A stretch of DNA of 50,661 bases, from positions 1 to 50,661 of the forward strand of contig JAAZFE010000014.1 of NCBI GenBank assembly GCA_012511885.1. The letters are read 5' to 3'. The notes under the pieces were generated by a model, which had not been told where the DNA came from, ran no database searches, and worked only from the letters and a program-made list of their open reading frames with translations. This stretch comes from Lentisphaerota bacterium (lineage in GTDB: Bacteria > Verrucomicrobiota > Kiritimatiellia > CAIQIC01 > Lenti-01). Each line of letters opens with the position of its first letter. Positions within the stretch are counted from its first letter, which is position 1. This document shows positions 43,522-50,661 of this stretch, piece by piece. A program made the translations under genes and the position numbers.

Positions 43522-44714
43522 CCAAAGCGGGAATCATGGGCCGAGTGTTTGGCCAATTTCTGATGGTCGGGTTACTGTCGGCGGGGTGGGGGTATGCGCG
43601 TCTTCATGGTGGCACTCCCACCATGGAAACGCGCGCACATCCGTCAAAAGAAGAGCTGGCAACCCAAGGGGAGGCGGCAGGCTGCCCGGATCTGACCGTA
43701 TCCGGTTGTGCGGAGCAGACTGAGAGGAAGCCTGCGGGCAACAGATCGCCGAATCATAACGCGTCTCAGGTGCGGGAGATGCAGGACGAGGAACTCCAGC
43801 AGCAAAGGGAGGGTGTCGAAGAGGGCGTTCTGCGTGAATCCAGTGCCCTGGCCGGCTGGCTTGACCGCACACATGAGACCTGGTTCCGGCGCATGGATAA
43901 CGCGGTGCGCACGGTGGACGTGCGCTGGTTCGGGCAGGAGACGGATTATTATCCTGAACTTTCCACTTTCCGGGTGCGGGCGCTGACCCGGGTGGGCGGC
44001 ACGGACAATCAAAAGGATGCGGAGGTCAAACTAGACTTCAGGGCGGACTTGGCTCTGCCTTGGCTGGAACATAAGTTGCGGTTGATTTTGGAAAGCGTGG
44101 ATAGTGACTCGCTGCCGGGCGCGGACATCATGAGCCGCAGCGAACACACGCAACTGGGGCTGCAAACCATGTGGCACAATTTGCTGCACGGCCGTACCGT
44201 GGCCGGCGCGGGGATGCGCCTGCGCGGCGGCAGGCCCGTGGGTTATCTCAGTTTGCAGTGGAGATGGGACCGGGAACTTGGTGGGGGAACATTGAATTTG
44301 AATCCCCGGGTGATGTACCTCACGGATGATGGCCTGGGACAGGTCGCCGCATTGTCATGGACCCGTTTTATCCGTGAAAAACAGTGCGTGCAAATGCGTG
44401 TGGCCGAGCGGACATCTGAAGCCATTGACGGGGTCAACTTGGAATATACCATTCGATCCGCCTGGTTGCGATCGGGGCGGGGGAGGGGGTGGGTGGCCCA
44501 AGCCAGTGTCTTTCCAACGTGGTATCGGTCGGACTGGACGTGGGACGACACCCTGCTGAACTTGACCTGGCGCGACGCGTTTTATCGGCGCTGGATCTAT
44601 TACACCATTACGCCTCAGTTGCAGTTTCCCCGGGAGGATCATTATCGTGCGCGTCCTTCCATCCGTTTTGGCCTCGAAATCCTGTTCGGAGGGCGAATTG
44701 CCAATTTGATTTGA
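43518..44714 (+). CDS. Unknown outer-membrane barrel-like protein
   Basis: The product has 398 residues. A signal-like start (MGRVFGQFLMVGLLSAGWGY) is followed by a charged linker with a predicted coil (VREMQDEELQQQREGVEEGV) to about residue 110. A strand-rich region then runs to the end (STFRVRALTRVGGTDNQKDA; FDLALPWLEHKLRLILES is LRADLALPW.. in form; GRTVAGAGMRLRGGRPVGYL; PSIRFGLEILFGGRIANLI). The pattern suggests an outer-membrane barrel, but the family is not recognised. ATG 43518 overlaps the rimO stop (ATGA). The spacer after it holds the hppA promoter. Confidence 0.65.
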   Translation: MTKAGIMGRVFGQFLMVGLLSAGWGYARLHGGTPTMETRAHPSKEELATQGEAAGCPDLTVSGCAEQTERKPAGNRSPNHNASQVREMQDEELQQQREGVEEGVLRESSALAGWLDRTHETWFRRMDNAVRTVDVRWFGQETDYYPELSTFRVRALTRVGGTDNQKDAEVKLDFRADLALPWLEHKLRLILESVDSDSLPGADIMSRSEHTQLGLQTMWHNLLHGRTVAGAGMRLRGGRPVGYLSLQWRWDRELGGGTLNLNPRVMYLTDDGLGQVAALSWTRFIREKQCVQMRVAERTSEAIDGVNLEYTIRSAWLRSGRGRGWVAQASVFPTWYRSDWTWDDTLLNLTWRDAFYRRWIYYTITPQLQFPREDHYRARPSIRFGLEILFGGRIANLI

Positions 44715-44728
44715 CGTCTCCTTCGGGT

Positions 44729-44758
44729 TTGACACGGATCGTGGAATCCCATTAGGTA
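44729..44758 (+). promoter_or_regulatory. hppA promoter
   Basis: TTGACA at 44729-44734 and TAGGTA at 44753-44758 are 18 bp apart, about 40 bp before the hppA ATG. Confidence 0.55.
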
Positions 44759-44796
44759 GTTTGAGTTAGACATCAAAAGAGGAGGCATGAAGCTAC

Positions 44797-46917
44797 ATGA
44801 CACCAAATAAACTGTTGTATATCGCCTTGGGCTCCGGCCTGGTGGCCTTGATTTTCGCCTGGTGGAAAACGCAGTGGATCAATCGGCAAGATCCCGGTAG
44901 TGAGCGTATTCAGGAAATCGGCGCCGCGGTCCGTGAAGGAGCCATGGCCTTTCTAAAGCGCGAATATAGTGTTTTGGCCGGATTTGTGATTCTGGTCGCC
45001 ATTCTGTTGGCCCTGATCAATCAGGGGGCCGTGCGTTTGGTCGCGCTGGCCTTTGTGTTCGGCGCGCTGTGTTCGGCGCTTTCCGGCTTGTTCGGCATGT
45101 GGGTGGCCACGGCCGCCAATATGCGCACGACCAACGCGGCGCGAACCGGCTTGGCCCAAGCCCTGCAGGTGGCGTTTTCCGGCGGCACGGTCATGGGCAT
45201 GAGCGTGGTGGGGTTGGGGCTGGCCGGTCTGGCACTGACGATGCTGGTGCTTTTGAAGCGTTACGGCTTGGATATGGAGGTCATGCGCGTCACCATTTTG
45301 CCCATTGTGACCGGATTCTCGATGGGGGCCAGCTCGATTGCCCTCTTCGCCCGCGTGGGCGGCGGTATTTATACCAAGGCCGCCGACGTTGGCGCCGACC
45401 TGGTCGGCAAAGTGGAAGCCGGCATTCCTGAGGACGATCCGCGCAATCCCGCCACCATCGCAGACAATGTCGGTGACAACGTCGGTGATGTGGCCGGCAT
45501 GGGCGCCGATCTTTTTGAGTCCTACGTGGGGGCCATCGTGGCGGCCATGGTCCTGGGCGCTACGTTGACGGTCAACCATGCCAAGAACATCAACTTTGTC
45601 CTGTTGCCCCTGGTTCTGGCTGGCGCGGGCATTCTGCTCTCCATCGTCGGGACCTTCTTCGTGCGGACCAAAGAGGGGGGCAACCCCCAAACGGCCCTGA
45701 ACCAAGGCACCTTCGGTGCCTGCATCATCATGGCGGTTGCCACCTACTTTATTTGCCAGCGTCTGCCGGCAGAATTCACTGTAATTTCGGCAGTGGGTGG
45801 AGCGGTGATGACCTACACGCATAATGGGATCTTCTGGGCCACAATTGCCGGGCTGATTTCGGGAGTTCTGATCGGGCTGCTCGCCGAGCATTACACGGCC
45901 GAAGGCAAGTCCCCGTCCAACAGTGTGGCCGCCGCATCCGAGACTGGCGCTGCCACGAATATCATTGCCGGTTTGGGAGTGGGCATGCTTTCGACAGCTC
46001 TGCCGGTCATCGTGTTGGCCGTGGCCACAGTCGTTTGCTACTACTTTGCCGGGCTCTATGGAATCGCGCTCGGCGGCTTAGGCATGCTGGCCACCACGGG
46101 CATTCAGCTGGCGGTGGATGCCTATGGGCCGATTGCTGACAATGCCGGCGGTTTGGCGGAAATGGCTCACCTTGAGGCCGAGGTGCGTGAGCGCACCGAC
46201 AAGCTCGATGCGGTGGGCAACACCACTGCGGCCATTGGCAAAGGATTTGCGATTGGTTCGGCCGCTTTGACCGCCCTGGCGCTGTTTGCCGCTTTCCGCG
46301 AAACCGTCAATTTGCCGACCATTGACGTGGCTAATCCGAAAGTGATGGGCGGCCTTCTGGTGGGCGCCATGATGCCTTTCCTGTTCTCCGCCATGGCCAT
46401 GAAGGCCGTCGGTCAAGCCGCTTTTGCCATGGTCGAGGAGGTCCGCCGTCAGTTCAAGAGCATCCCCGGACTGCTTGAGGGCAAGGAGGGGGTCAAAGCG
46501 GATTACGCGCGTTGTGTGGATATTTCCACGACCGCCGCCATCAAGAAAATGACCGCCCCCGCATTGCTGGGTGTGTTGACCCCGGTGCTGATCGGCTTCA
46601 TCTTCGGCAAGGAAATGCTGGGCGGGCTTCTGGCGGGTGTCACGGCTTCGGGCGTGCTGATGGCTTTGTTCATGAGCAACGCCGGGGGCACGTGGGACAA
46701 TGCCAAGAAGCACATCGAAGGCGGGACTCATGGCGGCAAGGGCTCCGAGGCTCACAAGGCGGCCGTGGTGGGTGATACTGTGGGTGACCCGTTCAAGGAT
46801 ACCGCCGGACCATCGCTCAACATCCTGATCAAGCTGATGAGTGTCGTCGCCCTGGTGGTGGCACCGATTCTGTTGAATTGGAAGCCGCTGATCACTCGCG
46901 TGATCGCCTCGTGGTAG
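44797..46917 (+). CDS. hppA: K+-dependent membrane-bound pyrophosphatase (H+ or Na+ pump)
   Basis: This 706-residue inner-membrane pump couples PPi hydrolysis to H+ or Na+ transport. It has about 16 membrane helices. [39 protein letters not shown] and GGAWDN-like [14 protein letters not shown] carry the Asp/Lys residues that bind Mg-PPi. [10 protein letters not shown] at 474-483 has Ala478 where K+-independent enzymes carry Lys, so this is the K+-dependent type. The H+ or Na+ choice cannot be assigned safely. GAGGAGG lies 11 bases before ATG 44797. It is a single-gene unit with its own promoter and terminator and would conserve energy from biosynthetic PPi. Confidence 0.97.
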   Translation: MTPNKLLYIALGSGLVALIFAWWKTQWINRQDPGSERIQEIGAAVREGAMAFLKREYSVLAGFVILVAILLALINQGAVRLVALAFVFGALCSALSGLFGMWVATAANMRTTNAARTGLAQALQVAFSGGTVMGMSVVGLGLAGLALTMLVLLKRYGLDMEVMRVTILPIVTGFSMGASSIALFARVGGGIYTKAADVGADLVGKVEAGIPEDDPRNPATIADNVGDNVGDVAGMGADLFESYVGAIVAAMVLGATLTVNHAKNINFVLLPLVLAGAGILLSIVGTFFVRTKEGGNPQTALNQGTFGACIIMAVATYFICQRLPAEFTVISAVGGAVMTYTHNGIFWATIAGLISGVLIGLLAEHYTAEGKSPSNSVAAASETGAATNIIAGLGVGMLSTALPVIVLAVATVVCYYFAGLYGIALGGLGMLATTGIQLAVDAYGPIADNAGGLAEMAHLEAEVRERTDKLDAVGNTTAAIGKGFAIGSAALTALALFAAFRETVNLPTIDVANPKVMGGLLVGAMMPFLFSAMAMKAVGQAAFAMVEEVRRQFKSIPGLLEGKEGVKADYARCVDISTTAAIKKMTAPALLGVLTPVLIGFIFGKEMLGGLLAGVTASGVLMALFMSNAGGTWDNAKKHIEGGTHGGKGSEAHKAAVVGDTVGDPFKDTAGPSLNILIKLMSVVALVVAPILLNWKPLITRVIASW

Positions 46918-46947
46918 TTCTTTAGCTCCGGCTGGAGACTCCAGCTC

Positions 46948-46978
46948 AAGCGCCGTGCTTGGTTGCGCGGCGCTTTTT
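46948..46978. terminator. Bidirectional terminator between hppA and the PHP gene
   Basis: AAGCGCCG and CGGCGCTT form an 8-bp stem with a 12-base loop followed by TTTTT on the plus strand. An upstream hairpin GCTGGAG-A-CTCCAGC lies at 46931-46945. The PHP stop codon overlaps the T tract. Confidence 0.75.
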
Positions 46979-47777
46979 ACTGGATGGACACCAAGACTGG
47001 CTTGCGCTGCCGGAATTCCGCACGGTGAGTGTAGCCGGCCTCTTGGGCCAATTGGATGGCCTGTGCAAAATACTGGCCCACCTGATCCGGATTATGGGCG
47101 TCAGATCCAAATGTAATGGGAATATCGCGTTCGCGCATCAGGGACAGAATATAGGCTGACGGATAGGCCTCAGCCGCTCCATGGTTGTTGCCGCTGGTGT
47201 TAATTTCAATGGCCATTCCGGTGGCGGCCACGGCATCCAGGGCGGGCGGCACAATTTCTGCCAACAATGTTTCCGGGGCGTGAATGCCGGTGCGTTTGAC
47301 CAGGTCAAAATGGGCGCACACGTCATACAGTCCGGTGCGGGCCAGTTCAATCATGCGCGAATAATAGGTTCGGTTGATCTGCTCGATGTAGTCCGCCGTG
47401 GCCATTGGATGATCCGGTCGCAAATCCCAGAATGGGCCGGTATGGATGGAGCCCAGCACCAGATCAAAGTCGGCCATATCCACGATGGAGCGAATATGGT
47501 CCGGGACCAGATCCCACTGATAGTCCGCCTCGATACCCAGCAACACCCGGCACAAGCCGGCCTCCTGGGCTTCACGAACCAGGCGCAGATAGAGCTGGAA
47601 ATCATCATGGGGCATCCGGATGGCCGGATCAGGGTCGTTGGGGAAAGGAATGTGCTCCGTACAGGCAATCTCCGGAATGCCACGTTCGGCGGCCGCTCGC
47701 GCGTAATCCAAGGGGATACCGCCGGCATGGCGGCAGAGATAGGTGTGCGTGTGATAATCTGGGGGCAGTGAGTTCAT
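46977..47777 (-). CDS. PHP-family histidinol-phosphatase-like hydrolase
   Basis: The product has 266 residues. DYHTHTYLCRHAGG (His9, His11), CTEHIPFP (Glu41-His42), GIEADY, LGSIHTG, CAHFDLVKR and FGSDAHNP supply the metal ligands of the trinuclear PHP site. The order and the short length match HisJ-type L-histidinol-phosphatases, which make histidinol for histidine synthesis. No other his gene is adjacent, so another phosphoester substrate is possible. It is convergent with hppA. A G-rich tract and tRNA-Asp lie upstream of it. Confidence 0.85.
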   Translation of the reverse strand: MNSLPPDYHTHTYLCRHAGGIPLDYARAAAERGIPEIACTEHIPFPNDPDPAIRMPHDDFQLYLRLVREAQEAGLCRVLLGIEADYQWDLVPDHIRSIVDMADFDLVLGSIHTGPFWDLRPDHPMATADYIEQINRTYYSRMIELARTGLYDVCAHFDLVKRTGIHAPETLLAEIVPPALDAVAATGMAIEINTSGNNHGAAEAYPSAYILSLMRERDIPITFGSDAHNPDQVGQYFAQAIQLAQEAGYTHRAEFRQRKPVLVSIQ

Positions 47778-47884
47778 TCAAGGGGTCTCACAGTATCACA
47801 GCATGAAGTCTTGTCAATGAAGCCCACCTTGTCCGCGCCTCTTCATGGCAGGCGAATGCCAAAATGCCCGCATACGATCGGGGA

Positions 47885-47895
47885 GGGGGGGGGGG
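47885..47895 (+). other. 11-base G homopolymer in intergenic DNA
   Basis: GGGAGGGGGGGGGGG spans 47881-47895 in the 154-bp gap between the PHP gene and tRNA-Asp. It could form a G-quadruplex on the plus strand and is likely to vary in length. Nothing else is seen in 47778-47931. Confidence 0.6.
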
Positions 47896-47931
47896 CAGCC
47901 AGAATCGGCCTTATCGAAAACAAGGACAAAG

Positions 47932-48008
47932 TGGCGGGGCCGACGGGGCTCGAACCCGCAACACCCAGATCGACAGTCTGGTACTCTAACCAATTGAGCT
48001 ACGGCCCC
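47932..48008 (-). tRNA. tRNA-Asp (anticodon GTC), CCA encoded
   Basis: On the minus strand the acceptor GGGGCCG pairs with CGGCCCC, and the anticodon arm CCAGA-CTGTCGA-TCTGG carries anticodon GTC. The T arm has GGTTCGAGCC-type sequence (GCGGG-TTCGAGC-CCCGT). CCA is encoded at 47932-47934. From here to 48187 no further gene is seen. Confidence 0.95.
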
Positions 48009-48187
48009 GTGGCTCAATGCAAAGCTTGCCGGGAAAGATAACGGAATAATCCGGCCTTGCAAGCTCAAAAAACAAAAAGCTTAAAATACAAAATAGATCG
48101 CGCGTGGGGATATCCTTGAAGCCAGTCAGTGCTGACGGCGGAATGGAACCGGTGGGTGCGGAAAATTCATCCGGGGAGGGACGGCGC

Positions 48188-48733
48188 TTACTGCGGAATA
48201 AACAACTTTTGCCCCACATAGATTTGGTCGGCACTCTTCAAGTTATTGGCCTGGACGATGGCGGCAACTTTGACGTTGTAGGCGACAGCAATCGCCGACA
48301 GGCTTTCGCCGGTTTTCACCGTATGCTCATAGCCGGTTTGAGAAGCGGCGCGCGCGGGCGCCGAGTTTTTCATGAGCTTGGCGACATTTTGGGAGATGTC
48401 CTGATAAAGTTTGTCCCGATCTTTGGCCCGGGCCGCATCGAGCGCCACCAGCTGACGCTGCAAATCTTCAATCTGGCCTTGCAGGGCTTGGACTTGGGTT
48501 GCAGAAGCCGCTTCGGGTTGTCGGCTGCGGCTGGCGTAGAGTTCGGCGCTGAGACGGCCCATTTCTTGGTCGGAGGCCTCCAGCCGGGCTTGCAGGCGAC
48601 GGATTTCCTCGGACAAAAATTGGACATCGGCCTTGGAAGCCGGCGGTGGCGCGGTTTGGTCTTGAACCGTGACACACCCGGTTAGAACCGCACCAAGACA
48701 TAGAAGAGTGGCAAGACTGAAAAAGGCTTTCAT
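48188..48733 (-). CDS. LysM-domain lipoprotein with coiled coil
   Basis: The product has 181 residues. The signal and lipobox (MKAFFSLATLLCLGAVLTGC) give a lipid-anchored protein with Cys20 as the acylated residue. A long coiled coil follows (FLSEEIRRLQARLEASDQEM; QVQALQGQIEDLQRQLVALD), then one C-terminal LysM domain (TVKTGESLSAIAVAYNVKVA to YVGQKLFIPQ) that binds peptidoglycan. It may tether the outer membrane to the wall or support a wall hydrolase. I chose ATG 48733 because earlier starts would place residues before a good lipoprotein signal. It is divergent from the fmdB-like gene across 175 bp. Confidence 0.88.
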   Translation of the reverse strand: MKAFFSLATLLCLGAVLTGCVTVQDQTAPPPASKADVQFLSEEIRRLQARLEASDQEMGRLSAELYASRSRQPEAASATQVQALQGQIEDLQRQLVALDAARAKDRDKLYQDISQNVAKLMKNSAPARAASQTGYEHTVKTGESLSAIAVAYNVKVAAIVQANNLKSADQIYVGQKLFIPQ

Positions 48734-48908
48734 GTTCGAAACGATATGCATTATTTTGGGCCAGTGCAAGCCCGGTTCCCAGAGAGGGACAAGGTGCCGG
48801 GAAAGGTATATTTTCCTTTGCTTTCCCAGAAAGCCATGTGCTATACCGCAACGACACTTGACGGGATAAGTGCATCATCCCCTCGTTCAAAAGAAGGAGT
48901 CATGTTCC

Positions 48909-49160
48909 ATGCCAACTTATGAATACGAGTGCGCCTATTGCGGGCACCACTTTGAGAAATTTCAGTCGATTACCGCTGCTCCGGTCAAGACGTGCCCCCA
49001 ATGCCGCAAGCGCCGGGTCAATCGCCTGCTGTCAGGTGGAGCGGGAATCATCTTCCGGGGGTCGGGCTTCTATGAAACTGATTATAAAAAGCCTGCGCGG
49101 CCTTCTGATCATGCGGAAGCGGCCAGCGGAGAGAAATCTACGGCAGAAAAGACAGCTTGA
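48909..49160 (+). CDS. FmdB-family zinc-ribbon protein
   Basis: This 83-residue protein begins MPTYEYECAYCGHHFEKFQS. CxxC pairs (CAYC, CPQC) form a zinc ribbon, and RGSGFYETDYK is the usual family C-terminal motif. Its function is unknown; it was named for a formamidase-linked regulator. ATG 48909 lies nine bases after AAGGAG. The nearer ATG 48902 opens only a six-codon frame. It is followed 14 bp later by another zinc-ribbon gene. Confidence 0.92.
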   Translation: MPTYEYECAYCGHHFEKFQSITAAPVKTCPQCRKRRVNRLLSGGAGIIFRGSGFYETDYKKPARPSDHAEAASGEKSTAEKTA

Positions 49161-49174
49161 GGAGTGGACCTGCC

Positions 49175-49882
49175 ATGAGCAAGGACGACTTGATGATCCG
49201 TTGCCAGCAATGTGGCGCATCCAATCGGTTGCCGACCATTCACTGCAAGCACTGTGGCGCCCGACTGGACTATGAAAAGGCGGAAAAAAGCATCCTAAAA
49301 GGCAAGAGCGCCAGTACGCCGGCGGGATTACGCAACACGCTGCGGGGTTTTCTGATTCTGGCGCTGGTGGCGGTCGGCCTGTTGTTGATTTGGCCGCAAC
49401 CCTGGGAGGTCACGACGGGGACTGAACTGGACGCACGCCGCTACCGAATGAAAGTGGAAATTCTGCTTGCCGCATTGGAGCGTGAAGCCCCTGAGGTGCA
49501 AACCATCACCGAAGCTGAACTCAACGGGTATTTACAGGAGCAACTCCGAAGCCAAGCCCCGACCGGCCGTAGCAAGGCGCACGTTGAAAATCTTGGGGTG
49601 GCTGTTAAGGGCAATCGCCTGGTGGCCTATCAAACGATTGCATGGGGTCCGCTCACTCTGACCTCGGCATTTACCTTCAAGAGCACCGGCGAGACGCTGC
49701 AACTGATTGCCGCCCAGACCGGACATTTGCCGTTGCCGGGCATTCTCGGCCAATTCTACGCGAACGGTCGGAGCAGCCTTGTAAGGCAGTTTCAAAAAGA
49801 ACATCTCATCCTGCAGCATCTGAATGGCATTTTGCTGGAAGATGGATCGCTTGAGGTGCTGGTCAATCCGAAAGCCCGTTAG
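49175..49882 (+). CDS. Zinc-ribbon membrane protein of unknown function
   Basis: The product has 235 residues. An N-terminal zinc ribbon (IRCQQCGASNRLPTIHCKHC) faces the cytoplasm, followed by one membrane helix (GFLILALVAVGLLLIWPQPW) at about 53-75 and a soluble domain of about 150 residues (EAELNGYLQEQLRSQ; LVAYQTIAWGPLTLTSAFTF) that I do not recognise. It may be an inward sensor joined to an outward domain. The start ATG 49175 lies 11 bases after GAGGAG. It lies 14 bp after the fmdB-like gene and 2 bp before dtd, so the three form an operon. Confidence 0.7.
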   Translation: MSKDDLMIRCQQCGASNRLPTIHCKHCGARLDYEKAEKSILKGKSASTPAGLRNTLRGFLILALVAVGLLLIWPQPWEVTTGTELDARRYRMKVEILLAALEREAPEVQTITEAELNGYLQEQLRSQAPTGRSKAHVENLGVAVKGNRLVAYQTIAWGPLTLTSAFTFKSTGETLQLIAAQTGHLPLPGILGQFYANGRSSLVRQFQKEHLILQHLNGILLEDGSLEVLVNPKAR

Positions 49883-49884
49883 AT

Positions 49885-50337
49885 ATGAGGGCCGTCATTC
49901 AGCGGGTTTCAAGTGCCGAGGTGCGCAGCGAAGGGCAAGTGACTGGAAAGATCGGGCCGGGCGTGGTTGTGCTCTTGGGGGTTGAACGGGATGACAGCGA
50001 AATTCAAGCCCTGCAGCTGGCCGATAAAACTGCCAAGTTGCGTATTTTTGAAGACCCTGACGGGAAGATGAATCTGTCGCTGGCGGAGGTGCCCGGGGGC
50101 AAGCTGATTGTGGTTAGCCAGTTCACGCTGCATGGCGATGTGCGCAAGGGCAACCGCCCCAGTTTTATCCGGGCTGCCGGACCCGACCAGGCCGAACCGC
50201 TCTATCAAATCTTTGTGGAGCGTCTGCGTGAACTGGGTTTCATGGTTGAAACCGGGGTGTTCCGCACCATGATGGAAATCGCCTTGGTCAACGATGGCCC
50301 CGTGACTTTGGTGTTGGACACCAACGATTGGGCCTAG
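49885..50337 (+). CDS. dtd: D-aminoacyl-tRNA deacylase
   Basis: This 150-residue enzyme removes D-amino acids (and Gly from tRNA-Ala) mischarged on tRNA. MRAVIQRVSSAEV begins the fold, SQFTL (78-82) forms the oxyanion side and NDGPVT (136-141) carries the Gly-cisPro gate that rejects L-amino acids. The length is normal and the start is two bases after the upstream stop. A truncated dispersed repeat starts directly behind the stop codon. Confidence 0.96.
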   Translation: MRAVIQRVSSAEVRSEGQVTGKIGPGVVVLLGVERDDSEIQALQLADKTAKLRIFEDPDGKMNLSLAEVPGGKLIVVSQFTLHGDVRKGNRPSFIRAAGPDQAEPLYQIFVERLRELGFMVETGVFRTMMEIALVNDGPVTLVLDTNDWA

Positions 50338-50338
50338 C

Positions 50339-50446
50339 CTGAATAATTCATCAACATGGATGAAAGTATTGTTATTTGCTGCGGAGCAGTATGATGCGGA
50401 TATTTGAGTAGGAAAAGTTATTTTTCATCCCTGTTGCCCTTCGGGG
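50339..50446 (+). repeat. Dispersed repeat, copy D (right half missing)
   Basis: CTGAATAATTCATC at 50339 begins the repeat. It follows the others through TTTTTCATCC and CTGTTGCCCTTCGG and then diverges at about 50446, where GGTGTAGGACAG replaces the GCGACGATTCC core. It starts directly after dtd. Confidence 0.82.
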
Positions 50447-50519
50447 TGTAGGACAGATTTTTGCGCGAAACGCAAAATAGGCTTGCAGTCCGCGCAACTA
50501 TAGCCTAGATTACTAGGCC

Positions 50520-50661
50520 ATGAAGACGCGATCCCATCCAAACCGTCGAGGCCAGGAGATTCTGGCGCAAATGGGGCAAATCCCCGTGATGATTCAAGGC
50601 AAGGTTTCTGAGCGTCGCCAAGGCGGCCGGGTGACCGGCCTCAAGTTGCAACGCTGGCGCA
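50520..50661 (+). CDS. Partial ORF at window edge, possible mobile-element helper
   Basis: ATG 50520 opens a frame of 47 residues that runs off the window: MKTRSHPNRRGQEILAQMG, then IPVMIQGKVSERRQGGRVTG and KLQRWR. I do not recognise it with confidence. The basic composition and the fragment 'QGKVSERR...LQRWR' recall short proteins found beside insertion-sequence transposase genes. Upstream lie the inverted repeats TTTTGCG-CGAAA-CGCAAAA (50459-50477) and GCCTAG-ATTA-CTAGGC just before the ATG. These and the truncated repeat at 50446 are consistent with the left end of an inserted element. Confidence 0.4.
   Translation, partial: MKTRSHPNRRGQEILAQMGQIPVMIQGKVSERRQGGRVTGLKLQRWR

Noticed and set aside
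44787-44810. Seven-codon leader ORF (MKLHDTK) overlapping the hppA start
   Set aside because: GAGGAGG ends one base before its ATG, too close for initiation, and fits the hppA ATG 11 bases on. It is probably chance.
48902-48922. Six-codon ORF overlapping the fmdB-like start
   Set aside because: AAGGAG is only two bases from its ATG but nine from the real start, so it is not a leader peptide.

Overview
The window is a high-GC bacterial chromosome segment carrying about 47 protein genes, two tRNA genes, several readable promoters and terminators, and a family of dispersed non-coding repeats. The gene content suggests a diderm of the PVC group, most likely Kiritimatiellota/Verrucomicrobiota-like, but this is an inference and no rRNA is present to settle it. 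The reasons are a HAF-repeat secreted protein, a very large secreted subtilase with Ca-binding and jelly-roll modules ending in a 'SSNLQTG...FFGLQ' tail, outer-membrane-barrel candidates, lipoproteins, a meso-DAP-type MurE, and a K+-dependent membrane pyrophosphatase. The + strand is G-rich whichever strand carries the gene, so minus-strand genes are C-rich. That looks like strong replication-linked skew.

Layout. 1-5641 (minus): two tandem mgtE Mg2+ channel genes, a secreted thioredoxin-like protein and an ABC-2-type exporter (permease, then an ATPase cut by the window edge). 5865-6764: a methyltransferase. 6801-13284 (minus): a 1668-residue subtilase followed by a HAF-repeat protein. 13398-13471: tRNA-Gly. 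13536-15846 (minus): an XRE-cupin regulator and an acyl-CoA ligase. 16004-20743 (minus): a CsoR-family metal/sulfur sensor with a clear operator-promoter, then five closely packed genes: an outer-membrane porin-like protein, an FMN_bind-like periplasmic protein, an OB-fold-like lipoprotein, and an FtsX-like permease with its LolD-like ATPase. I regard this as the best candidate for an undescribed system.

20882-26624 (plus): a membrane glycosyltransferase, a rhomboid protease, 700 bp of nested repeats, then tatD, a ROK kinase lacking the zinc cysteines, and a patatin-like lipase. 26938-27207 (minus): rpsT. 27405-30810 (plus): hexapeptide acyltransferase, FrhB-like iron-sulfur protein and DegT aminotransferase, probably for surface sugars. 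30910-34067: a Lys/Ala-rich secreted helical protein, a UVR-motif protein and an unknown secreted protein. 34088-35156 (minus): hypA and hypB. 35386-41028 (plus): the front of the division and cell-wall cluster (mraZ, unknown anchored protein, rsmH, ftsL-like, ftsI, murE), preceded by DnaA-box-like sites and MraZ boxes. The cluster stops after murE and is followed by an orphan oppD-like ATPase, rimO and a barrel protein. 44797-50337: hppA, a PHP phosphatase (minus), tRNA-Asp (minus), a LysM lipoprotein (minus), then fmdB-like, a zinc-ribbon membrane protein and dtd. The right edge holds a truncated repeat and the start of an ORF that may belong to a mobile element.

The dispersed repeat is about 210-216 bp, has imperfect terminal inverted repeats, several internal hairpins and an invariant GCGACGATTCC core. 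It occurs at four loci, always in the same orientation, and one copy supplies the start codon region of the CsoR-operon porin gene.
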